Below the pieces are notes generated by a model that was not told where the DNA came from, searched no databases, and was given only the letters and a program-made list of their open reading frames with translations. Shown here in pieces: positions 1 through 7,075 of a stretch of DNA of 9,611 bases. The stretch spans positions 1-9,611 of the forward strand of contig CAAENY010000044.1 of assembly GCA_900757465.1 (NCBI GenBank), in the 5' to 3' direction. The first letter of the stretch is position 1. Each line of letters begins with the position of its first letter. The DNA is from an uncultured Collinsella sp. Lineage in GTDB: Bacteria; Actinomycetota; Coriobacteriia; Coriobacteriales; Coriobacteriaceae. Position numbers and translations under genes: made by a program.

Positions 1-6
1 ATCCAT
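1..6 (-). CDS. Probable first two codons of the gene downstream of glyS (partial)
   Basis: On the minus strand an ATG GAT pair at 6-1 is preceded, six bases upstream, by a strong Shine-Dalgarno sequence AAAAGGAG (complement of 13-20). This is 35 bases after the glyS stop codon. A small perfect hairpin (5-bp arms at 20-24 and 29-33, 4-base loop) lies between the two. It has no following T-run, so it is not an obvious terminator, and the next gene is probably in the same transcript. Nothing can be said of the product from two codons. In related genomes a phosphate-dikinase or regulator gene sometimes follows glyS, but that is recollection and not evidence here. Confidence 0.4.
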
Positions 7-40
7 GCGGGGCTCCTTTTGCGCTTATGCGCAGGCTAGC

Positions 41-2137
41 TTACTTTTTGCGGGCAAGCTCACCGATGTTGGCGATGCCGGAGAAAACGGCCTCGAAGCG
101 GTTGAGCAGCTTAAGGCGATTATCGCGGAGCTGTTCGTCCTTGTCCATGACCATAACCTCATCGAAGAAACGGTCGATGGGCGCGCGCAGGGCGGCGAGG
201 GCGGCAAATGCGGCCGGGTAGTCCTCGGCAGCAAGGGCAGCATCGACAGCAGTCTGAGCAGCCTCGGAAGCATCGGCAAGCGCGAGCTCGGCCTCGCCCA
301 TCAGGCTGCGGTCGTACTCCGCGCCCAGCTCGGACTTGGAGATATGCGCGGCACGGGCATAGGCCGTAGCCAGGTTGTCAAAGGTCTCGGCATCGTTCTT
401 GCGGGCCTCGTCGAGGGCGGCGCAGCGGGCGAAGAAGACGGACGGGGCGATGATGTGCACCGCGGAGACGGCAGCAACGGTGTCGGCCGGGATCTTCTCG
501 TCGCGGGCCATGCTCACCAGGCGGCCATGGAAGAAGTCGCGAACCTGCTGGGCGACTTCGGCGGCGTCAAACTCAATGCCCTGCTCACTATAGAGCTCGA
601 GCGCAAAGTCGATAAGCGACGTGGGGTCGATCGGCAGGCGGTCGCGCAGGATGTTGATGATGCCGATAGCGGCACGACGCAGCGCATAGGGGTCCGAAGA
701 GCCGGTCGGGGGCTCGCCGATGGCAAAGATACCGGCGATGGTATCGAGCTTGTCGGCGCAGGCCACGATGCAGCCAGCGGTGCCCTCGGGCAGCTCGTCA
801 CCGGCAAAGCGGGGACGATAGTGATCGCGAATGGCGTGGGCGACCTCGTCGTTCTCCCCCATCGCGGTCGCGTAATAACCGCCCATCACGCCCTGCTGGC
901 TCGTGAACTCGACAACGGCGTTGGACACCAGGTCGGCCTTGCACAGGTGCGCGGCACGGCCGGCATCGGCGGCAAGGTGGGCGCCCAGATGAGCCTCGCG
1001 GGCAATAGCGAGCGCGAGCTGCTCGATGCGCTCGGACTTGGCGAGCACGCTACCGAGCTTCTCCTGGAAGGCAACCTTGGCCAGACGCTCACGGAACTCG
1101 TCAAGGGAAATCTTCAGGTCCTCCTCGTAGAAGAACTTGGCGTCGTCCAGACGGGCGCGCACGACGCGCTCGTTGCCGTCGATCACGCGCTCGGCATTCT
1201 CGGGCTTGCTGTTGGAAACGACCACGAACTCACGCGTGAGATTGCCCTCGCCGTCATAGATCGGGAAGTAGCGCTGGTTGGTGAGCATGGACTCGCAGAT
1301 GATCTCGTGCGGGACCTTGAGGAACTCCTCATCGAAGGTACCGACGAGCACCGTCGGCCACTCGCAGAGGTTGATAACCTCCTCGAAGACCTTCTTGGGC
1401 GTATCGACATGGCAGCCGGGACGGGCAGCCTCGACCTCGGCGATACCGGCGAGGATGGCCTCACGACGACGCTCGGCAGAAAGCACGCCGGCGTCCTCGA
1501 GCACCTGCTCGTAGGCGGCGGGGCTGGCGACAACGTGGTCACCGGGGCCAAGCACGCGATGGCCGCGCGTGGTGTTGCCGCTCGTCACGTCGGCAAACGA
1601 CACGGGCACAACATCCTCGCCCAGAAGGCAGCAAATCCAGCGGACCGGACGCACGAACGTGGCGTGCTCATGGCCCCAGCGCTGACTACGGTAGTTGGGC
1701 CACTGCAGGCCGGCGATGGTCTTCTCGCACAGAGCGGTCAGAATCGGGGTTGCCGGTGCGGAGGGAATGTTCTTCTCGGCGAACACATACTCGCGACCGT
1801 CAGTGTCCTCGCGACGGACCAGGTCCTCGGCAGCCACACCGCACTTGCGGGCAAAGCCCTGGGCGGCCTTGGTGGCGTTACCGTCGGCATCGAAGGCAAT
1901 GTTGGCCGCGGGGCCACGCTTGACCTCATGAACCTCATCGGTCGCGGTGGCGACGTTAGCCACGAGCGCAGCCAGGCGACGCGGGCTCGAGATCACGCGG
2001 ACCTCGCCGTGGGCCAGACCGGCCTCGTCGAGGCCCTTGGCGATCATGGTGCCAAGCTGCTTGACGGCATTGTTCAGCGGCGCGGAGGGCATCTCCTCCG
2101 TACCGATCTCAAACAGGAAATCCTTAGCGTCTGCCAT
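41..2137 (-). CDS. glyS: Glycine--tRNA ligase beta subunit
   Basis: This is the beta chain of the bacterial alpha2-beta2 glycyl-tRNA synthetase, which with GlyQ charges tRNA-Gly in the cytoplasm. The beta chain mainly recognises tRNA. The protein has 698 residues, the usual length. It opens with the family signature FLFEIGTEEMP at residues 7-17. It carries KADLVSNAVVEFTSQQGVMG near residue 400 and the GSSDPYALRR signature near 476-485. A helical C-terminal region of about 120 residues fits the DALR-type anticodon-binding domain. The start is ATG at 2137, with GAGGTGG eight bases upstream inside the end of glyQ. Only three bases separate the glyQ stop from this ATG, so the two subunits are probably translationally coupled, which suits a fixed stoichiometry. 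The family assignment is very secure. Confidence 0.97.
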   Translation of the reverse strand: MADAKDFLFEIGTEEMPSAPLNNAVKQLGTMIAKGLDEAGLAHGEVRVISSPRRLAALVANVATATDEVHEVKRGPAANIAFDADGNATKAAQGFARKCGVAAEDLVRREDTDGREYVFAEKNIPSAPATPILTALCEKTIAGLQWPNYRSQRWGHEHATFVRPVRWICCLLGEDVVPVSFADVTSGNTTRGHRVLGPGDHVVASPAAYEQVLEDAGVLSAERRREAILAGIAEVEAARPGCHVDTPKKVFEEVINLCEWPTVLVGTFDEEFLKVPHEIICESMLTNQRYFPIYDGEGNLTREFVVVSNSKPENAERVIDGNERVVRARLDDAKFFYEEDLKISLDEFRERLAKVAFQEKLGSVLAKSERIEQLALAIAREAHLGAHLAADAGRAAHLCKADLVSNAVVEFTSQQGVMGGYYATAMGENDEVAHAIRDHYRPRFAGDELPEGTAGCIVACADKLDTIAGIFAIGEPPTGSSDPYALRRAAIGIINILRDRLPIDPTSLIDFALELYSEQGIEFDAAEVAQQVRDFFHGRLVSMARDEKIPADTVAAVSAVHIIAPSVFFARCAALDEARKNDAETFDNLATAYARAAHISKSELGAEYDRSLMGEAELALADASEAAQTAVDAALAAEDYPAAFAALAALRAPIDRFFDEVMVMDKDEQLRDNRLKLLNRFEAVFSGIANIGELARKK

Positions 2138-2140
2138 GGC

Positions 2141-3052
2141 TTACGCCACCTCGCCTTCCTGATCAGCATTCTCGTTAACTCCGGCGACCTCGGCCATATA
2201 GGCCTCGCAGCACGCCTTGGCGACGGCGCGGACGCGCAAGATGTAGTTAGCGCGCTCGACCGCGGACAGGGCGCCGCGGGCATCGAGCAGGTTGAAAGCG
2301 TGGCTGCACTTCATGACGCAGTCGTACGCCGGCAGTGGCAGCTTGCGCTCCAGACAGGAGTGGCACTCGGCCTCGTAGTCGTCAAACTTCTGACGCATCA
2401 TCTCGACGTTGGCGACCTCAAAGTTATAGGCACTGAACTCGCGCTCGTTCTCGAGGAACACGTCGCCATAGGTCATGGGCGTGCCGTCGGGCAGGTAGCT
2501 CCACACCAAGTCGTAGACGGAATTGACGCCCTGCGCATACATGGCGATGCGCTCCAGGCCATAGGTGATCTCGACGGGCACGGGGTCGACCTCGATACCG
2601 CCCACCTGCTGGAAGTACGTAAACTGCGTGACCTCCATGCCATTGAGCCAGACCTCCCAGCCAAGGCCCCAGGCGCCGAGCGTCGGGCTCTCCCAGTCGT
2701 CCTCGACAAAGCGGACGTCATGGTCGTTGGGGTCCAGGCCAATGGCGGCAAGAGACCCCAGATAAAGCTCCTGGGCGTTGACCGGAGAGGGCTTGATGAG
2801 CACCTGGAACTGATAGTAGTGCTGCATGCGGTTGGGGTTCTCGCCGTAGCGGCCGTCGGCGGGACGGCGGCAGGGCTGTGCATAGCAGGTGCGCCACTCG
2901 GCGGGACCGAGCGAGCGCAGCGTGGTCGCGGTATGGAAGGTACCGGCACCGACCTCGGAGTCATAGGGCTGCATAATGACGCAGCCCTGCTCGCCCCAGT
3001 ACTGCTGGAGGCGCAGGATGATGTCTTGGAAGGAAAGCGATGAAGCGTTCAT
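2141..3052 (-). CDS. glyQ: Glycine--tRNA ligase alpha subunit
   Basis: This is the catalytic alpha chain of heterotetrameric GlyRS. It activates glycine with ATP and transfers it to tRNA-Gly. The protein has 303 residues, standard for the family, and is conserved along its length. Residues 15-36 contain the LQQYWGEQGC...QPYDSEVGAG opening. Residues 62-81 carry the RRPADGRYGENPNR motif running into HYYQFQV. Residues 124-150 hold the TLGAWGLGWEVWLNGMEVTQ block and FTYFQQVGG. The class II motif-3-like EITYGLERIAMY is at 161-172. The start is ATG at 3052. GAGGGG lies 11 bases upstream, a rather long spacing, and AGAGG sits one base from the ATG, too close to serve well. The gene follows lepB after 59 bases, the widest gap in the operon. 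A TATAGT hexamer in that gap (3104-3099) could be the -10 of a secondary promoter, but no good -35 accompanies it. Confidence 0.98.
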   Translation of the reverse strand: MNASSLSFQDIILRLQQYWGEQGCVIMQPYDSEVGAGTFHTATTLRSLGPAEWRTCYAQPCRRPADGRYGENPNRMQHYYQFQVLIKPSPVNAQELYLGSLAAIGLDPNDHDVRFVEDDWESPTLGAWGLGWEVWLNGMEVTQFTYFQQVGGIEVDPVPVEITYGLERIAMYAQGVNSVYDLVWSYLPDGTPMTYGDVFLENEREFSAYNFEVANVEMMRQKFDDYEAECHSCLERKLPLPAYDCVMKCSHAFNLLDARGALSAVERANYILRVRAVAKACCEAYMAEVAGVNENADQEGEVA

Positions 3053-3111
3053 GCCTCTAATATCCCCTCGTCGAAACGATTACACGGTTAGGTACTGTAC
3101 TATAGCGGTTT

Positions 3112-3675
3112 TTAGTCGATAGCGCCGATGCGGTTGAGCGGCCAGTAGCGAACGAGTGCCACGGCCATTAAATCGGAGCGGTCGACCGGCCCAAAATAGC
3201 GGGAGTCGGCTGAGTTCTCTCGGTTGTCGCCCATCACCCACACACAGTCATCGGGGACGGTGTAGGGATAGCTCACCTGGGCGCCGGGCGCTTGGACCGA
3301 AAGCGGCCAGCTCATGCCCGCCGTATAGTCCTCGTCGAGCGCTTGGCCGTCAACGACCACCTTGCCGTCCTGCAGGTCGACCGTCTGGCCGGCCGTGGCA
3401 ATAACGCGCTTGACAAGAACATCATGCTCGGAGGTGCCATCGGGGTTGTGAAACACCACGATATCGCCCTGCTTGACGGGCTGACCGAGCTCGAGGCTCA
3501 CCTTTTGCGCCAGGATCTGGTCGCCAATCTCGATTGTGTCCTCCATAGAGCCGGTGGGCACCACAAAGGGCTCGACCACAAAGGTGCGGATCAGGAAGGT
3601 GGCCACAAGCGCGATCGCGATGACCGCGATCCACTCAAAAGCGCCCCTCAACGCGGAATGTTGCGTAGGAACCAT
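3112..3675 (-). CDS. lepB: Signal peptidase I
   Basis: This membrane-anchored serine protease removes signal peptides from secreted proteins on the outer face of the membrane. With the start chosen here (ATG at 3675) it has 187 residues. One N-terminal membrane segment spans about residues 14-32 and is followed by VEPFVVPTGSMEDT, with the nucleophile Ser43. The general-base Lys89 is in DVLVKRVIA. The box E motif GDNRENSADSR is at about 149-159. This is the S26A layout with a Ser/Lys dyad, of Gram-positive type with a single membrane span. A GTG at 3681 would overlap the trmD stop by four bases and add two residues. I prefer the ATG because AGGAG sits five bases before it, whereas it would touch the GTG. 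The position directly behind trmD suggests co-transcription. The function is secure and the start slightly uncertain. Confidence 0.95.
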   Translation of the reverse strand: MVPTQHSALRGAFEWIAVIAIALVATFLIRTFVVEPFVVPTGSMEDTIEIGDQILAQKVSLELGQPVKQGDIVVFHNPDGTSEHDVLVKRVIATAGQTVDLQDGKVVVDGQALDEDYTAGMSWPLSVQAPGAQVSYPYTVPDDCVWVMGDNRENSADSRYFGPVDRSDLMAVALVRYWPLNRIGAID

Positions 3676-3677
3676 AC

Positions 3678-4436
3678 TCACTCCTCGCTCTGCGAATACG
3701 AAGCGTCAAGGATCTCCTGCGCGTAAGCGCGCTCCTCGGGCGTGAGCCGCGCAGTCTCGATCAGGTCGGGACGCCAACGGCAGGTGCGCTCGATGGCGTT
3801 CTTGCGGCGCCAAGCGTCAACTTTTGCGTGATCGCCACTCACGAGCACAGGAGGCACGCCCTCGCCGTTGAACTCGGCGGGACGGGTGTACTGCGCGTAC
3901 TCGAGCAGGCCTCCGTCCTCGGCGGTCGAGAACGACTCGTCCACGTTGCTCATCTCGTCGCCCAGGGCGCCGGGGATGAGGCGTACGACGGCATCGGCAA
4001 CGACCATGGCGGGTAGCTCGCCACCCGTAAGCACGTAGTCGCCAATCGACAGACGCTCGTCGGCATACGCATACGCGCGCTCGTCGACGCCCTCGTAACG
4101 GCTGCACACAAACAGCAGGCGCTCACTTTTGAGCAGGCGCTCGGCCACATGCTGCGTAAAAGGCTCGCCACAGGGGGTAAAGAACACCACAGTGGGCTTG
4201 GGACCCTCGGAGCTAATGTCCTCGATGGCCTCGGCGATGGGCTCGACCTTCATGAGCATGCCCTGCCCGCCGCCGTACGGCTCGTCATCGACGGTACGAT
4301 GGCGGTCGTGCGTCCAGTCGCGCAGGTTATACGCCTTAAAATCAAAAAGGCCGGCCTTGCGGGCGCGGCCCAAAATCGACGTGGACATGACGGGCTCAAA
4401 CATCTCGGGAAAGACCGAAAGGGTCTCAATCAGCAT
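3678..4436 (-). CDS. trmD: tRNA (guanine-N1)-methyltransferase
   Basis: This SPOUT-class enzyme transfers a methyl group from S-adenosylmethionine to N1 of G37, next to the anticodon, in tRNAs reading CNN-type codons. It thereby prevents +1 frameshifting. The protein has 252 residues, the normal size. The DDEPYGGGQGM motif at 50-60 and the trefoil-knot SAM site (CSRYEGVDER at 111-120, SIGDYVLTGGE at 130-140) are intact. Asp174, in a DGGLLEYAQYTRP context, aligns with the catalytic aspartate of characterised TrmD proteins (inferred by eye). The start is ATG at 4436. Its Shine-Dalgarno GGGAGGA overlaps the rimM stop region, with only ten bases between the genes. It sits in the standard rpsP-rimM-trmD order, except that lepB, and not rplS, comes next. 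Confidence 0.97.
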   Translation of the reverse strand: MLIETLSVFPEMFEPVMSTSILGRARKAGLFDFKAYNLRDWTHDRHRTVDDEPYGGGQGMLMKVEPIAEAIEDISSEGPKPTVVFFTPCGEPFTQHVAERLLKSERLLFVCSRYEGVDERAYAYADERLSIGDYVLTGGELPAMVVADAVVRLIPGALGDEMSNVDESFSTAEDGGLLEYAQYTRPAEFNGEGVPPVLVSGDHAKVDAWRRKNAIERTCRWRPDLIETARLTPEERAYAQEILDASYSQSEE

Positions 4437-4446
4437 GTTGTCCTCC

Positions 4447-4968
4447 CTACTTGTCCATATCGATCAGGCCGTCCATCACGTGGACGGAAATTGTTCCTGC
4501 ATCGGGAAGATCGAGCACAACCTGCTCGATCACGGGAATCAGTACCTCGCCGTACCGATCGCCCTCGACAACCCAAACATCGTTAGCGGGCGTCGACATA
4601 ATCTCGACGATCGTGCCGAGCGAACCGAAGCGCTCGTCGACCACCTCGCGACCCATCAGGTCGGCATAGGCAGCGTCGAGCGAATCGAGCTCAAAGTCGT
4701 CACGATTTGCCAGCACGTAGCATCCCGTGATGCCCTCGGCGGCTGTCAAGTCGTCAATGCCCTCAAACGAGACCAGATCGCCATCGCCCGTATCGGTGAC
4801 GGACACGACCGTGCAAAAGCGGTCGCGCTTGAGCGCCGGCGGCGTCAGGGCGACGCGCATACCCGGCTCTAATACAGAAGGAAGCCCCCGCAGCGGCTGC
4901 GCGAGGACCTCCCCCTTCCTTCCGTGCGGCTTGACCACACGGGCGATGTTTTTGTACTGGGACCTCAA
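4447..4968 (-). CDS. rimM: Ribosome maturation factor RimM
   Basis: This assembly factor helps mature the 3' (head) domain of 16S rRNA in the 30S subunit and binds S19. The protein has 173 residues. The N-terminal RimM domain includes NIARVVKPHGRKGEV at residues 7-21. The C-terminal PRC-barrel begins near 98 (AAYADLMGREVVD) and includes GEVLIPVIEQVVLDLPD at 140-156. The start is a TTG at 4968. No ATG, GTG or TTG lies upstream in frame before the khpA end. The only ribosome-binding trace is a close AGGA, so initiation is probably weak or depends on coupling to khpA, whose stop is four bases upstream. The product call is firm and the start less so. Confidence 0.93.
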   Translation of the reverse strand: MRSQYKNIARVVKPHGRKGEVLAQPLRGLPSVLEPGMRVALTPPALKRDRFCTVVSVTDTGDGDLVSFEGIDDLTAAEGITGCYVLANRDDFELDSLDAAYADLMGREVVDERFGSLGTIVEIMSTPANDVWVVEGDRYGEVLIPVIEQVVLDLPDAGTISVHVMDGLIDMDK

Positions 4969-4972
4969 GGTC

Positions 4973-5257
4973 CTAGCCCAGAACCTCTACCTCGACAGCA
5001 GTGTCGAGGCGAGCGGCCAGTGCACGGGCGAGCGTGCGAATGGCCTTGATGGTACGGCCACGACGGCCGATGACCTTAGCGACGTCATCCTCGGCGACCG
5101 AAACCTCAATCGTAGAGGCGTCGTCACCATCGATGACCTCAAGGCTCACGGAATCCGGGTCGTCGACGATCTGAACAACGAGATATTCGACGAGATCGGC
5201 GATGCGATCTGAGAGCATTGCCTCACCCTCGAGCTGTGCAGCGTCAACCTCAGGCAC
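4973..5257 (-). CDS. khpA: KH-domain RNA-binding protein KhpA
   Basis: This is a small RNA-binding protein of the KhpA/YlqC family. In Gram-positive bacteria it partners with KhpB (Jag/EloR) and influences cell elongation and RNA metabolism. The protein has 94 residues. A type II KH fold is indicated by DLVEYLVVQIVDDPDSV at 21-37 and the GXXG loop GRRG at 64-67 in VIGRRGRTIKAIRTL. The start is GTG at 5257, six bases after GAGGAG, which is formed by the last two codons of rpsP. An internal ATG at 5218 (residue 14), with GAGGG upstream, would give a protein closer to the usual length of about 80 residues and cannot be excluded. Its place between rpsP and rimM is typical for Gram-positive bacteria. 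The partner khpB is not in this window. Confidence 0.92.
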   Translation of the reverse strand: MPEVDAAQLEGEAMLSDRIADLVEYLVVQIVDDPDSVSLEVIDGDDASTIEVSVAEDDVAKVIGRRGRTIKAIRTLARALAARLDTAVEVEVLG

Positions 5258-5260
5258 GAT

Positions 5261-5620
5261 TTACTCCTCGGCGCCCTCAGCGGCCTCAGCGGCCTCAGCG
5301 GCCTCAGCGGCAGCCTTAGCGGCCTCGGCCTCTTTGGCGAGCTGCTTCTTGGACTTCTTGACGACGGTCTCGGTCTTCTCGCCCTCGTTGGCGGCCTTGA
5401 CCAGAGCGGCGACGGCGTCGGTGAGCTGAGCGCCCTTGGACTGCCAGTCGGCGATCTTCTCGAGGTCGAGGTTGATGGTCTTGGGGGCGGTCATCGGGTT
5501 GTAGCGGCCAACCTCCTCGATGATACGACCGTCACGCGGGGCGCGGGAATCGGCGACGACGACACGGTAGTACGGACGCTTCTTAGCGCCGTGACGAGCA
5601 AGGCGAATCTTGACTGCCAA
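5261..5620 (-). CDS. rpsP: 30S ribosomal protein S16 (bS16)
   Basis: This is a structural and assembly protein of the small ribosomal subunit. The protein has 119 residues from a TTG start at 5620. I chose this start because MAVKIRLARHG is the family N-terminus and GGAGGAG lies upstream at good spacing. An in-frame ATG at 5656 would add 12 unconserved residues. The conserved core includes KKRPYYRVVVADSRAPRDGR (13-32) and IEEVGRYNP (34-42). From about residue 81 the chain continues as a Lys/Ala/Glu-rich tail, ending in AEAAEAAEAAEGAEE, so it is longer than the roughly 80-90 residues of many S16 proteins. It is the first gene of the translation operon, with its promoter candidate at 5677-5705. 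Confidence 0.97.
   Translation of the reverse strand: MAVKIRLARHGAKKRPYYRVVVADSRAPRDGRIIEEVGRYNPMTAPKTINLDLEKIADWQSKGAQLTDAVAALVKAANEGEKTETVVKKSKKQLAKEAEAAKAAAEAAEAAEAAEGAEE
5273..5307 (-). repeat. 9-bp tandem repeat encoding the Glu-Ala-Ala tail of S16
   Basis: Three exact copies of CGGCCTCAG (plus-strand reading) occupy 5281-5307, with a degenerate fourth unit at 5273-5280. On the coding strand they specify repeats of Glu-Ala-Ala in the C-terminal tail of rpsP. Because the unit is a multiple of three, copy-number slippage would lengthen or shorten the tail without a frameshift. Confidence 0.8.
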
Positions 5621-5639
5621 AGGAAACTCCTCCAACCAA

Positions 5640-5654
5640 GCAGCTTTAGGCTGC
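5640..5654 (-). promoter_or_regulatory. Small hairpin in the rpsP leader
   Basis: GCAGC at 5640-5644 and GCTGC at 5650-5654 form a perfect 5-bp stem with a 5-base loop. The hairpin lies a few bases upstream of the GGAGGAG ribosome binding site on the minus strand. No T-run follows it, so it is not a terminator. It may stabilise the 5' leader or affect ribosome access. The function is unproven and the stem is short. Confidence 0.35.
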
Positions 5655-5676
5655 AACTACAAACAAACAGTTGAAC

Positions 5677-5705
5677 ATAATACGCCATCGACGCGGGCAG
5701 GTGAA
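5677..5705 (-). promoter_or_regulatory. Candidate promoter of the rpsP-khpA-rimM-trmD-lepB-glyQS operon
   Basis: On the minus strand TTCACC (5705-5700) and TATTAT (5682-5677) are separated by 17 bases. They match the housekeeping -35 consensus at 4 of 6 positions and the -10 consensus at 5 of 6. The predicted transcript start, near 5670, leaves a leader of about 50 bases before the rpsP TTG. A second, weaker candidate lies further upstream: TTGCAA, a 16-base spacer, then TAAGAT. No SOS-type or T-box element was recognised. Confidence 0.5.
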
Positions 5706-5809
5706 GTCCGTGAGACCAACTTCTTCGGTGTAGTCGAGGGCAAATCCATATCTTAGACAAGAATTCGGGATTTGCAAGCACATACACGCACCCCACATGA
5801 GCTGCGCGG

Positions 5810-5815
5810 TATACT
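5810..5815 (+). promoter_or_regulatory. -10 element of dinB, positioned for a leaderless mRNA
   Basis: TATACT matches the TATAAT consensus at 5 of 6 positions and the actinobacterial TANNNT pattern fully. It ends six bases before the dinB ATG, so transcription should begin at or within a base of the start codon. No convincing -35 is present at 16-18 bases upstream, and no purine-rich ribosome binding site precedes the ATG. Confidence 0.5.
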
Positions 5816-5821
5816 CATGAC

Positions 5822-7075
5822 ATGGAAAGACGCGAACATACATACGGTTATGAGGATGCCATGGGCGTCACGCCGCCTCCCTGGACGGGTCCGGCGGTGG
5901 GCCTGATGGACCTCGATGCGTTTTTTGCGAGCGTGGAGATGCTCGATCATCCCGAATGGCGAGGAAAGCCGCTCATCGTGGGCGGAGACGCCGATTCGCG
6001 TGGCGTCGTGTCCACGTGTTCGTATGAGGCACGTCGCTTTGGCGTGCACTCTGCCATGGCCTCGGCCGAGGCGCGGCGTTTATGCCCGCAAGCCATTTGG
6101 ACGCACGGGCACTTTGATCGCTACCGCGAGGTGAGCGCGCAGGTCATGGCGATTCTCGCCGACGAGACCCCGCGCGTTGAGCGCGTATCCATCGACGAAG
6201 CCTTTATCGATATCACACCGGGCCGCTTTGCGCCCGAAGACCCGCTGCTGGTTGCGCGGCGTATAAGCGACCGCGTGGCAGCACTGGGAGTGACGTGCTC
6301 CATTGGCGTGGGCTGCAACAAGACGGTCGCAAAGATCGCAAGCGAGCGGGATAAGCCGTTTGGGCTGACCATCGTGCGCCCCGGAACCGAGCAGCGCTTT
6401 TTGGCCGCACTGCCGGTATCTGCCATGAGCGGCATCGGGCGCTCGGCCGAGGAGCGACTGCGCCGCATGCGCATCTACACGCTCGGCGAGCTGTCACGTG
6501 CACCGGAATCCACCTTGGCCTCTATTTTTGGTGTCAACGGCGAACGCATGCGCCAGCGTGCGCTGGGACTCGAGGTTTCCGAAGTCACGAGTCTGGAAGA
6601 GGAACGCGAGGTTAAATCGGTGAGCAATGAGCGCACCTTTGCGAAAGATTTGACTGAGCGTGGGGACATCGAAGCTGCAATTGCGCTGTTGGGAGAGTCA
6701 GTGGGACGCCGTCTGCGCCGTCAGGGACTAACGGGCGCCACGGTGACGCTCAAGCTCAAGTATTCGTATGGAAGCGGGCGAACGGCGCAGCGCCGGCTGC
6801 CTCATCCGACCGACGATGAGAACATCTTCGTGGCGGTTGCACTCGAACTGCTCGATAACATCTGGCAAGAAGGCATGCACGTGCGTCTGGCAGGTATCGG
6901 AATGAGCGACTTCAACCACCAAGGGGGTATCCAAACCGACCTGTTCTGCGAAGTCGATGACCGCGGAGCCCAATCCAGCAACCGACGCGACCTCTCCGTC
7001 GCCATCGACGCCGTCCGAGACAAATTCGGCGACACCGCCCTTTCCTTCGGCCGCCAATCCCGCTTCGACGATTAG
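5822..7075 (+). CDS. dinB: DNA polymerase IV (Y-family translesion polymerase)
   Basis: This is an error-prone Y-family polymerase that copies past damaged bases when the replicative enzyme stalls. The protein has 417 residues. The palm motif MDLDAFFASVE at 29-39 supplies catalytic Asp30 and the steric-gate position Phe35. SIDEAF at 123-128 supplies Asp125 and Glu126. The thumb helix-hairpin-helix (SAMSGIGRSAEERL, about 200-213) and little-finger domain follow. QTDLF at 371-375 resembles a beta-clamp binding motif, lying about 43 residues before the C-terminus. About 24 residues precede the conserved palm start. ATG at 5861 (residue 14), with GAGG five bases upstream, is an alternative start. 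I kept the first ATG because the TATACT box fits a leaderless transcript from it. No LexA-type inverted repeat is visible upstream. The gene stands alone between two minus-strand operons. Confidence 0.95.
   Translation: MERREHTYGYEDAMGVTPPPWTGPAVGLMDLDAFFASVEMLDHPEWRGKPLIVGGDADSRGVVSTCSYEARRFGVHSAMASAEARRLCPQAIWTHGHFDRYREVSAQVMAILADETPRVERVSIDEAFIDITPGRFAPEDPLLVARRISDRVAALGVTCSIGVGCNKTVAKIASERDKPFGLTIVRPGTEQRFLAALPVSAMSGIGRSAEERLRRMRIYTLGELSRAPESTLASIFGVNGERMRQRALGLEVSEVTSLEEEREVKSVSNERTFAKDLTERGDIEAAIALLGESVGRRLRRQGLTGATVTLKLKYSYGSGRTAQRRLPHPTDDENIFVAVALELLDNIWQEGMHVRLAGIGMSDFNHQGGIQTDLFCEVDDRGAQSSNRRDLSVAIDAVRDKFGDTALSFGRQSRFDD

Noticed and set aside
20..33. Terminator after glyS
   Set aside because: The stem is only 5 bp and is followed by AAAAGGAG, a ribosome binding site, and not by a T-run.
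422..440. Third copy of the REP-like centre (GGACGGGGC) in glyS
   Set aside because: Only about 8 bases match. The palindromic arms are missing, and it lies within conserved coding sequence, so it is chance.
5..3043. A 1012-codon open frame on the plus strand opposite glyS and glyQ
   Set aside because: It is antisense to two highly conserved genes and continues across their junction. GC-rich third-position bias leaves few stops on the opposite strand. The predicted protein is low-complexity, with no recognisable domain and no ribosome binding site.
4129..4872. Plus-strand open frame of 247 codons opposite trmD and rimM
   Set aside because: It is an antisense shadow. Both minus-strand genes show complete conserved motifs over the same bases.
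5621..5850. LexA/SOS operator near dinB
   Set aside because: GAAC occurs (for example near 5674 and 5834), but no partner GTTC at the proper spacing is present.
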